The notes under the pieces: model-generated
Seen by the model: the letters and a program-made list of their open reading frames with translations, nothing else
Told to the model about the DNA's origin: nothing
The model's database searches: none
From: JAAAOH01 sp046540795
GTDB lineage: Bacteria; Spirochaetota; Spirochaetia; DSM-27196; PWMO01
NCBI GenBank assembly: GCA_046540795.1
Contig: JBKHEN010000158.1
Location: 1 to 5,552 of the forward strand
Direction: 5' to 3'
DNA: 5,552 nt
Shown: one piece after another, positions 1 through 5,552 of the stretch
How positions within the stretch are numbered: position 1 is the stretch's first letter
Layout of the letters: every line of letters begins with the position of its first letter
Translations under genes and position numbers: made by a program

Positions 1-11
1 GCAATTTACGG

Positions 12-40
12 TTGCGCGTCCCTAGTTTCGGGTGTATAAT
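12..40 (+). promoter_or_regulatory. Predicted sigma70-type promoter of the hydrogenase operon
   Basis: A perfect TATAAT -10 box lies at 35-40, and a TTGCGC -35-like box (3 of 6 matches to TTGACA, including the key TTG) lies at 12-17. The spacer is exactly 17 bp. Transcription would start near base 47, giving a leader of about 80 nt before the hydC start codon at 129. The TG at 33-34 directly abuts the -10 box, so it is not a canonical extended -10. I see no clear operator palindrome overlapping it. It is the only good promoter-like element before the three overlapping genes, so it probably drives all of them. Confidence 0.65.
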
Positions 41-115
41 ATCTATTGTTCTTTATCTATAAGGAAATCGACAAAAGGAACACATGCCACCACACCGCGT
101 TGTTGCGGGAACCCT

Positions 116-122
116 GAGGAGG
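116..122 (+). promoter_or_regulatory. Shine-Dalgarno that fixes the hydC start
   Basis: GAGGAGG at 116-122 is followed after 6 nt by ATG at 129. This favours the ATG at 129 over the in-frame ATG at 84. The ATG at 84 has only a weaker AAAAGGAA (73-80) upstream and would add 15 residues with no family resemblance that I can see. Confidence 0.8.
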
Positions 123-128
123 TTTTCC

Positions 129-632
129 ATGCCTGCGGAAGTTCAGCCCACACACCCCGATTTCACGATCGACGAGCTCGACCGCATCATACATGCACAT
201 CGGGAAGAGGCCGGGGCCCTCATCCCGGTACTGCAAGAGGTACAGGAGTCCATCGGCTACCTACCCAAAGAGGCACTGATGCACATCGCCGCCCGCCTCG
301 ATATTCCCTACAGCGAGGTAGCCGGCGTCGTTTCGTTCTACTCGTTCTTCACCACCATCCCACGCGGCCGACATACCGTTAGAACCTGCCTCGGCACTGC
401 ATGCTACGTGCGCGGCGGCAAGGACGTTCTCGAGAGCCTCAAGCGGCACCTCGGAATCGAGGTGGGCGGAACTACTGAGGATCGTATGTTCTCTCTGGAG
501 ATAGGCCGGTGTTTCGGAGCGTGCGGCTTGGCACCGGTTGTCGTGGTCGACGAGGACGTGCATCAGCAGGTCAAGCCTTCTCGCGTTTCCGAGCTCCTGA
601 CGCCGTATAGAGACGAGGAGGAATCGGCATGA
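129..632 (+). CDS. hydC: NuoE-like [2Fe-2S] subunit of [FeFe] hydrogenase (HydC/HndA type)
   Basis: This encodes a 167-residue thioredoxin-fold [2Fe-2S] protein of the NuoE/HydC/HndA family, the small electron-transfer partner of the NuoF-like flavoprotein, and is probably cytoplasmic. An N-terminal helical region (about 10-75) carries the family-like stretch ending in GVVSFYSFF near 66-74. The ferredoxin domain follows, with cluster cysteines C87 and C92 (CLGTAC) and C128 and C132 (RCFGAC), the expected Cx4C...Cx3C pattern. Length fits the family (about 160-170). The start at 129 is chosen from the strong GAGGAGG 6 nt upstream; an in-frame ATG at 84 would give 182 residues. The stop overlaps the next start by 4 bp (ATGA), implying translational coupling. 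Complex I NuoE is the alternative, but the adjacent H-cluster hydrogenase gene makes a hydrogenase subunit much more likely. No membrane segment or signal peptide is seen. Confidence 0.93.
   Translation: MPAEVQPTHPDFTIDELDRIIHAHREEAGALIPVLQEVQESIGYLPKEALMHIAARLDIPYSEVAGVVSFYSFFTTIPRGRHTVRTCLGTACYVRGGKDVLESLKRHLGIEVGGTTEDRMFSLEIGRCFGACGLAPVVVVDEDVHQQVKPSRVSELLTPYRDEEESA
615..621 (+). promoter_or_regulatory. Shine-Dalgarno of the hydB-type fusion gene, inside the hydC 3' end
   Basis: GAGGAGG at 615-621 lies 7 nt before the ATG at 629 and sits within the last codons of hydC. With the ATGA overlap (629-632), it supports the start at 629 and coupled translation. Confidence 0.8.
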
Positions 633-3600
633 AAATAGCCTCGACCGAACAACTCGCTACTCTGCGCACCGAGCTCGCCGAAAAACGCAACTCGGTGGGC
701 AAACGTATTCGGCTGTGTACCGGTGGCGGCTGTCTTGCCTCCGGCGCCGAGAAGATCCGGGACGCCCTCCGTGAAGAGCTCGTAGCCGCAAACGGGCACG
801 TCGGAATCACCGAAACCGGCTGCATGGGCCCCTGCTCCGCCGGCCCGGTCCTGGCGGTGGATCCCGAAGGCACGTTCTATGAGGGCGTAACTTCGGAGGA
901 TGCACGGGAGATCGTACGGAGCCACGTGCTCGGCGGCAGCCCCGTGGAACGACTTCTCCACCGAAACATCGGATCGAGTGAGCCCGCCCCTACCGAAAAG
1001 GATATAGGGTTTTTCGATGGGCAACAAAAGGTGGTTCTCAGGAACTGCGGCCGGATAAATCCCGGTAGTATAGAGGACTATATCTCCGTAGGCGGCTACG
1101 CCGGTTTTGCCAACGTGCTCAGCGACTACTCTCGAGAACAGGTCATCGAGAGCGTCAAACAAGCCGGCCTTCGCGGTCGCGGTGGTGCAGGCTTCCCGAC
1201 CTGGCTCAAATGGCGCTTCACCTACGACGCCGCGGGCAAGGAGAAGTACGTGCTCTGCAACGCCGACGAGGGCGATCCCGGAGCATTCATGGACCGTAGC
1301 GTTCTGGAAGGTGACCCGCACAGCGTCATCGAGGGCATGGCCATCGCCGCGTATGCCGTCGGAGCCGAGCAGGGGTACCTCTACGTTCGCGCCGAGTATC
1401 CTATTGCGGTAGCCCGTCTTCAGAACGCCATCGACCAGGCCCGGGAGGCCGGGCTTCTCGGATCGAGCATTCTCGGCTCCGATTTCACCTTCGACCTCGC
1501 CATCCGGAAAGGATCCGGCGCGTTCGTCTGCGGAGAGGAAACGGCCCTCATCCACTCCATCGAGGGCAAGCGCGGCGAACCTACCCCCCGCCCGCCGTTC
1601 CCGGCACAGAAGGGGCTGTGGGGAAAACCGACCCTTCTGAACAACGTCGAAACCTACGCAAACGTGTCCGCGGTCTTTGCCGAGGGCGCGCACGCCTTCG
1701 CACAGGTCGGCACCGTCGACAGTAAAGGTACAAAAGTATTTGCATTGGCCGGCTCGGTACGAAACACCGGGCTCGTGGAAGTGCCGATCGGGACAACCCT
1801 CGGCGAGCTGATCTACGATATCGGCGGCGGCATCAAAAACGACAAGCCCTTCAAAGCGGCTCAAATCGGCGGTCCCTCAGGCGGATGCGTGCCGAAAGAG
1901 CATCTCAACGTGCCCCTCGACTATGCCACGCTCGAGAAGCTCGGCGCCATCATGGGCTCCGGCGGGCTGATCGTTATGGACGACGGCACCTGCATGGTGG
2001 ACGTAGCGCGTTTCTTCCTCGAGTTCGTGCAGGAGGAGTCCTGCGGGAAGTGCACGCCATGCAGAGTCGGCACAAAACGAATGCTCGAGATTCTCGATCG
2101 CATCTGCGAGGGCCACGGCGAGTACGAGGACATCGATCGCCTCGAAGAGCTAGGACACGAGATTCGAGAGACCGCGCTCTGCGGCCTCGGCCAAACCGCA
2201 CCCAACCCCGTGTTGTCCACTATTCGTCATTTTCGATACGAGTACGAGGAGCATATACGTGACAAACACTGCGCCGCGGGGATTTGCCCTGAGCTCGTGC
2301 GGGCGCCGTGTCAGTCCGCTTGCCCCGCGGGCGTGGACGTGCCCGGTTTCGTCAGCCTCGTCGGCGAGAAGCGATACGCCGAGGCGCTGAAGCTCCACCG
2401 CGAGCGCAACCCGTTTGCCGCCGTATGCGCCCGGGTCTGCTTCCACACATGCGAGGAGAAGTGCCGCCGGCAAACCCTCGACGCCCCCGTCGCTATTCGG
2501 GCCATAAAGCGACACATGGTCGATCAGGAAGTCGTCCTCCAGGTGCCGGAGGTACGAGAGAATCCCGAAAACGCCGCGCGAAAAGTGGCGATTGTCGGAG
2601 CAGGCCCAGCAGGATTGTCCTGCGCCTATTTCCTAGCCCGTCTCGGTTACCGGCCGGTGGTCTTCGAAGCAATGCCGCGACCCGGCGGGATGCTCGTCCA
2701 GGCCATCCCCGAATACCGCTTACCGCGAGAGACGCTGGCACGGGAAATCCGGATGATCGAAAACATGGGCGTCGAGATCCGCACGGAGACAAGTCTCGGC
2801 ACCGACTTCACCCTCGAAGACCTTCGCGGCGACGGCTATGAGGCGGTCTTCCTCGGCCTGGGAGCACCGGAGTGCACGCCCCTCGAAATTCCCGGCGCCG
2901 AGGGAACCGACGTCGTCCCGGCCGGGGAGTTCCTCCGGCAATACAACGTCCGCGGCTCCGTGCCCGTAGGGCGCAAGGTGATCGTGGTCGGCGGCGGGAA
3001 CGCGGCCATCGACGCCGCCCGCACCGCGCTCAGGCTCGGCGCGGAGGTGACCATCGTGTACCGCCGCACGAAAGAGCAGATGCCGGCTTATGCGGAGGAA
3101 ATCGAAGAGGCGATTGCCGAGGGCGTCGAGATCAGACCCCTCGTGCAGCCCACCGAAGTGATCCGCGGTTCCGACGGATGTATGACCGCCCTGCAATGCG
3201 TGGCGTTATCCCTCGGCGAGTTCGACAAAAGCGGTCGCAGACGCCCCACGCGGAAAGCCTCCGAGCCGTTCAACCTCGAAGCCGACCAGGTCATAGTGGC
3301 CATCGGCCAGCGCCTCGAAGCCGACGAATTGCTCGAGGGAACGGGAGTCAAGCGAGACGACGACGGCTTTCTGCGCTCCGACCCCGTTACCGGCAGAACC
3401 GCCGACCCGTGGATTTTCTCCGGAGGCGATGCGGTACTCGGCCCCGCCTCTGTAGTGGAAGCAATCGGCGCAGGGGAGCGCGCCGCCTACGGCATCGATC
3501 TCTATTTGACCGGGGAGAACCATGCATTCTGGCGGGCGGAGAAACCCGTTGACACCGAGTTCGATCCCGACGCCGATCCGCTACCCTACGACCGGGAAGC

Positions 3601-3748
3601 CATCGAAACCGTTCCGACCGAACGGCGCCGACACAACTTCTGCGAAGTAGAGCTTCCCTGGTCCGAAGCGGTAGCTGTTCGACAGGCAAAACGTTGTCTC
3701 AGATGCGACTACGGCAAGACGCCCGCAAAGGAGGATGTTCATGCCTAA
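629..3748 (+). CDS. hydB: HydB/NuoF-like flavoprotein fused to a GltD/NfnL-like NADP(H)-FAD oxidoreductase
   Basis: This 1039-residue cytoplasmic fusion joins two redox modules. Part one is HydB/NuoF-like. It has a thioredoxin-like [2Fe-2S] domain (C30, C35, C65, C69), an FMN/NAD(H) domain (GRGGAGFP 183-190, NADEGDPGAF 211-220, GAFVCGEETALI 297-308), an SLBB region (about 368-420) and an N3-type [4Fe-4S] site (C472, C475, C478, C518). Part two is GltD/NfnL-like. It has a cysteine-rich region (C561, C565, C600, C604, C608, C612), an FAD Rossmann fold (GAGPAG 657-662, E680), a second nucleotide fold (GGGNAAID 788-795) with YRR at 811-813 suggesting NADP(H), and the FAD C-terminal motif GGDAVLGPASVVEAI (932-946). 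A CLRCD motif (1023, 1026) closes it. HydB proteins are usually about 600 residues, so the extra 480 or so are the GltD-like part. No stop or frameshift appears at the junction. NAD(H) oxidation/reduction by part one is established for the family; coupling to NADP(H) is inferred. Confidence 0.92.
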   Translation: MKIASTEQLATLRTELAEKRNSVGKRIRLCTGGGCLASGAEKIRDALREELVAANGHVGITETGCMGPCSAGPVLAVDPEGTFYEGVTSEDAREIVRSHVLGGSPVERLLHRNIGSSEPAPTEKDIGFFDGQQKVVLRNCGRINPGSIEDYISVGGYAGFANVLSDYSREQVIESVKQAGLRGRGGAGFPTWLKWRFTYDAAGKEKYVLCNADEGDPGAFMDRSVLEGDPHSVIEGMAIAAYAVGAEQGYLYVRAEYPIAVARLQNAIDQAREAGLLGSSILGSDFTFDLAIRKGSGAFVCGEETALIHSIEGKRGEPTPRPPFPAQKGLWGKPTLLNNVETYANVSAVFAEGAHAFAQVGTVDSKGTKVFALAGSVRNTGLVEVPIGTTLGELIYDIGGGIKNDKPFKAAQIGGPSGGCVPKEHLNVPLDYATLEKLGAIMGSGGLIVMDDGTCMVDVARFFLEFVQEESCGKCTPCRVGTKRMLEILDRICEGHGEYEDIDRLEELGHEIRETALCGLGQTAPNPVLSTIRHFRYEYEEHIRDKHCAAGICPELVRAPCQSACPAGVDVPGFVSLVGEKRYAEALKLHRERNPFAAVCARVCFHTCEEKCRRQTLDAPVAIRAIKRHMVDQEVVLQVPEVRENPENAARKVAIVGAGPAGLSCAYFLARLGYRPVVFEAMPRPGGMLVQAIPEYRLPRETLAREIRMIENMGVEIRTETSLGTDFTLEDLRGDGYEAVFLGLGAPECTPLEIPGAEGTDVVPAGEFLRQYNVRGSVPVGRKVIVVGGGNAAIDAARTALRLGAEVTIVYRRTKEQMPAYAEEIEEAIAEGVEIRPLVQPTEVIRGSDGCMTALQCVALSLGEFDKSGRRRPTRKASEPFNLEADQVIVAIGQRLEADELLEGTGVKRDDDGFLRSDPVTGRTADPWIFSGGDAVLGPASVVEAIGAGERAAYGIDLYLTGENHAFWRAEKPVDTEFDPDADPLPYDREAIETVPTERRRHNFCEVELPWSEAVAVRQAKRCLRCDYGKTPAKEDVHA
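3727..3734 (+). promoter_or_regulatory. Shine-Dalgarno that fixes the hydA start
   Basis: AAAGGAGG at 3727-3734 is followed after 6 nt by ATG at 3741. The alternative ATG at 3735 abuts the Shine-Dalgarno with no spacing, so ribosomes should start at 3741. The site lies inside the last codons of the upstream fusion gene. Confidence 0.82.
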
Positions 3749-5522
3749 GGTAACTATTAACGACCGGGAGCTCGAGGTACCCGGCGGCTCGACCATACTC
3801 GAAGCGGCGCGCGGCGCCGGCATCCACATCCCTACCCTGTGCCATCTCGAAGGGCATGAAGCGCTCGGCGCATGCAGAGTCTGCGTAGTGGATCTCGAAG
3901 GCGCGCGCACCACCGTTCCCGCCTGTGTCACGCGGGTGACCGACGGCATGGTGATCCGCACCAACTCCGACCGGGCCCGGAAGGCAAGAAAGACCGTCGT
4001 GGAGCTTCTTCTCAGCGAGCACGACGGCGACTGCAAGGTCTGTGGCCGTGCGGAGGACTGTGAGCTCAAGGCCCTCGCGTGGGATCTCGGCATTCGGGAG
4101 GAACGATACGCCGGAGAGCGCACCGACGGCGGCCTCGACACCTCCACCCCGGCTTTGGTACGCGACGCCTCCAAATGCATCAAGTGCCGCCGCTGCGTGA
4201 CGGTCTGTTCCGAGGTACAGACGGTGTCGGTGCTCTCACCGCAGGGCCGCGGCTTCACGACTCAAATCGCGCCCGCCTTTGCGAACGATCTCGACACGAC
4301 CGCGTGCGTGCAGTGCGGCCAATGCGCCGCCGCCTGTCCTGTCGGCGCGATCACGGAGCAACGACACGTCGATAAGGTGTGGGCCGCTCTCGACGATCCG
4401 GAGCAATTCGTCGTCGTCCAAACGGCTCCCGCCATTCGTGCCGCTCTCGGAGAGTGCTTCGGGTATCCCGTCGGCACCCGGGTCACCCCTCAGATGACCG
4501 CCGCCTTGCGTCGACTCGGCTTCGACAAGGTGTTCGACACCGAGTTCTCGGCCGATCTTACGATCGTCGAGGAGGCGCATGAACTACTCACTCGGCTGAC
4601 ACAGGCGCTGGTACACGGCGAGGAGGTGGCGCTCCCTCAATTCACCAGTTGCTCGCCCGGGTGGATCAAGTTCACCGAGCACTTCTTTCCGGAATTCCTG
4701 CCGAATCTCTCCACCTGCAAGAGCCCGCAGCAAATGTTTGGTGCTCTCGCAAAGAGCTACTACGCCGAGCAGCTCGGCCTCTCGCCGTCTCAACTTACGG
4801 TGGTTTCGGTGATGCCGTGCACGGCGAAAAAGTTCGAGGCCGGACGCGAGGAGATGAACGACAGCGGCGTTCAAGATGTGGATTACGTCCTTACCACCCG
4901 CGAGCTCGGGGAGATGATCCGTGAGGCGGGGATCGATTTCACCTCCCTGCCGGATGAGGAAATGGACGCGCCTCTGGGAATCTCCACCGGCGCGGCGGAC
5001 ATCTTCGCCAACACCGGCGGGGTCATGGAGGCGGCGCTCCGCACCGCCCATCACGTCGTCACCGGACGACCGCTCCCCACCGAGAACATGCACGTCGCCC
5101 CTATCGCCGGCCTCGAGGGGGTAAAGGAGGCTTCCGTCACCGTCACCGACCCGGTCCCGGAGTGGAGCTTCCTCGATGGAGTGGAGGTCAAGGTGGCCGT
5201 GGCTCATGGACTCGGCAACGCCCGCGCACTTCTCGAGCGTATCAAGTCCGGCGAGGCGAGCTACCACTTCGTGGAGATCATGACCTGTCCGGGCGGGTGT
5301 ATCGGCGGCGGCGGGCAGCCCCGTTTCACGACCAATGAGGTACGGGAAGCTCGTATTCGCGCCATTTACGAGGAGGACGAGCACAAGACGGTCCGGATGT
5401 CTCACCAGAACCCGGCTGTGGTCGAGCTGTACGAGCGCTATCTCGAGAAGCCCCTCGGTGAGCGCTCGCATCATCTTCTGCACACCTTCTACGAGTCACG
5501 AATGAAGGAGGTGGCCCTCTAA
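3741..5522 (+). CDS. hydA: [FeFe] hydrogenase catalytic subunit, M3-type modular (HydA/HndD type)
   Basis: This 593-residue subunit should carry out reversible H2 oxidation/proton reduction at an H-cluster. The domains run in order: plant-type [2Fe-2S] (C34, C45, C48, C62), His-Cys3 [4Fe-4S] (H94, C98, C101, C107), two [4Fe-4S] ferredoxin clusters (C146/149/152/156 and C189/192/195/199), then the H-domain. H-cluster motifs are L1 TSCSPGW (302-308), L2 MPCTAKKFEA (358-367) and L3 MTCPGGCIGGGGQP (514-527; C516, C520). Residues matching the known proton path of clostridial CpI are present: E278, E281, R285, C304 and S324. L1 is unusual in having Ser305 where CpI has the ligand Cys300. The protein ends shortly after the H-domain, so the extra C-terminal [2Fe-2S] domain I recall for Thermotoga HydA is absent. 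The start is set by the Shine-Dalgarno; the gene overlaps its upstream neighbour by 8 bp. Context makes it the catalytic partner of a soluble bifurcating-type complex rather than a sensory or stand-alone enzyme. Confidence 0.95.
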   Translation: MPKVTINDRELEVPGGSTILEAARGAGIHIPTLCHLEGHEALGACRVCVVDLEGARTTVPACVTRVTDGMVIRTNSDRARKARKTVVELLLSEHDGDCKVCGRAEDCELKALAWDLGIREERYAGERTDGGLDTSTPALVRDASKCIKCRRCVTVCSEVQTVSVLSPQGRGFTTQIAPAFANDLDTTACVQCGQCAAACPVGAITEQRHVDKVWAALDDPEQFVVVQTAPAIRAALGECFGYPVGTRVTPQMTAALRRLGFDKVFDTEFSADLTIVEEAHELLTRLTQALVHGEEVALPQFTSCSPGWIKFTEHFFPEFLPNLSTCKSPQQMFGALAKSYYAEQLGLSPSQLTVVSVMPCTAKKFEAGREEMNDSGVQDVDYVLTTRELGEMIREAGIDFTSLPDEEMDAPLGISTGAADIFANTGGVMEAALRTAHHVVTGRPLPTENMHVAPIAGLEGVKEASVTVTDPVPEWSFLDGVEVKVAVAHGLGNARALLERIKSGEASYHFVEIMTCPGGCIGGGGQPRFTTNEVREARIRAIYEEDEHKTVRMSHQNPAVVELYERYLEKPLGERSHHLLHTFYESRMKEVAL

Positions 5523-5530
5523 CCGGGCTT

Positions 5531-5552
5531 GCCGGGCCCCGAAGGGCCCGGC
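5531..5552 (+). terminator. Predicted intrinsic terminator hairpin after hydA
   Basis: A perfect 9-bp GC-only stem, GCCGGGCCC (5531-5539) with GGGCCCGGC (5544-5552), closes a CGAA loop. It begins 8 nt after the hydA stop at 5520-5522. An alternative pairing of CCGGGC at 5523-5528 with GCCCGG at 5546-5551 is also possible. The window ends on the last base of the stem, so the T-tract that would confirm an intrinsic terminator cannot be seen. Position and stability favour transcription termination of the operon. Confidence 0.7.

Noticed and set aside
44..70. A Rex (NADH-sensing repressor) operator near TTGTTCTTTATCTATAAGG.
   Set aside because: Only a TTGTT half-site is visible; the matching AACAA half is missing.
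95..108. CCGC/GCGG hairpin with GTTGTT loop in the leader, as a riboswitch or attenuator part.
   Set aside because: It has only 4 base pairs with no T-run or recognisable riboswitch core.
84..128. In-frame upstream ATG at 84 as the true hydC start (182 residues), with AAAAGGAA at 73-80.
   Set aside because: The ATG at 129 has a much stronger Shine-Dalgarno at better spacing and gives the usual family length. Secondary use of 84 cannot be excluded.
563..1864. A 433-codon open frame on the minus strand, with other long minus-strand frames (for example 4584-5483 and 2720-3196).
   Set aside because: They lie opposite genes with clear motifs, their translations resemble no family I recognise, and long antisense frames are expected opposite GC-rich genes with strong third-position bias.
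2255..2330. The NuoF-GltD junction as an assembly chimera.
   Set aside because: The reading frame and codon style continue through the junction, and the downstream gene is a fitting partner. Reads would settle it, but nothing in the sequence suggests a misjoin.
3735..3740. ATG at 3735 as the hydA start.
   Set aside because: It directly abuts the AAAGGAGG, leaving no spacer. The ATG at 3741 is 6 nt away and begins the typical MPKVTIN ferredoxin-domain N-terminus.
2300..3748. Glutamate synthase small subunit or dihydropyrimidine dehydrogenase.
   Set aside because: There is no GltB or pyrimidine-binding domain. The GltD-like region is fused to NuoF and lies between hydrogenase genes, so it is a redox module reused here.
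428..5445. CTCGAG occurs at least ten times (near 430, 1131, 1932, 2017, 2083, 3329, 3769, 5112, 5232, 5442), more than base composition predicts.
   Set aside because: Most copies are in-frame Leu-Glu codon pairs CTC GAG, so codon preference explains them without a signal function.
129..5522. NuoEFG module of respiratory complex I.
   Set aside because: The third gene carries H-cluster motifs L1, L2 and L3, which NuoG lacks, and no membrane subunits are present.

Overview
The window holds one compact, co-directional three-gene operon on the + strand that is complete from promoter to terminator. It encodes a multimeric, flavin- and iron-sulfur-dependent [FeFe] hydrogenase of the HydABC/Hnd type. 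The DNA is GC-rich (about 60% by eye) and all three genes share the same codon style. The enzyme points to an anaerobic, H2-metabolising (fermentative, acetogenic or syntrophic) bacterium. The sequence alone does not let me name a phylum.

Layout: bases 1-128 are a non-coding leader with a good sigma70-type promoter (TTGCGC, 17 bp, TATAAT) and a strong Shine-Dalgarno. Then come hydC (129-632, NuoE-like [2Fe-2S] subunit), a hydB-type gene (629-3748) and hydA (3741-5522, [FeFe] hydrogenase catalytic subunit). The genes overlap by 4 and 8 bp, and each has its own strong Shine-Dalgarno, so translation is probably coupled. A GC-rich 9-bp hairpin ends the window just after the hydA stop and is the likely terminator. 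No maturation genes (hydE, hydF, hydG) and no regulator lie within the window.

The notable gene is the middle one. It encodes a 1039-residue fusion: a complete HydB/NuoF module (thioredoxin-like [2Fe-2S], FMN/NAD(H) site, SLBB, N3-type [4Fe-4S]) joined in frame to a complete GltD/NfnL-like module (cysteine-rich [4Fe-4S] region, FAD Rossmann fold, second Rossmann fold with a YRR NADP(H)-type motif). The GltD-like module sits where other HydB proteins carry a C-terminal 2x[4Fe-4S] ferredoxin domain. The predicted complex could therefore connect H2 (HydA), NAD(H) (NuoF part) and NADP(H) (GltD part), perhaps with ferredoxin. It could act as an electron-bifurcating/confurcating hydrogenase or an H2-linked transhydrogenase. 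That catalytic role is inference; the domain content is read directly from the sequence.

Other points for a second look are a TSCSPGW L1 motif in HydA (Ser where the standard enzymes have a second Cys), a CxxC pair at the extreme C-terminus of the fusion that looks like a displaced part of the GltD cluster motif, and the apparent lack of the usual C-terminal iron-sulfur domains on both HydA and HydB.
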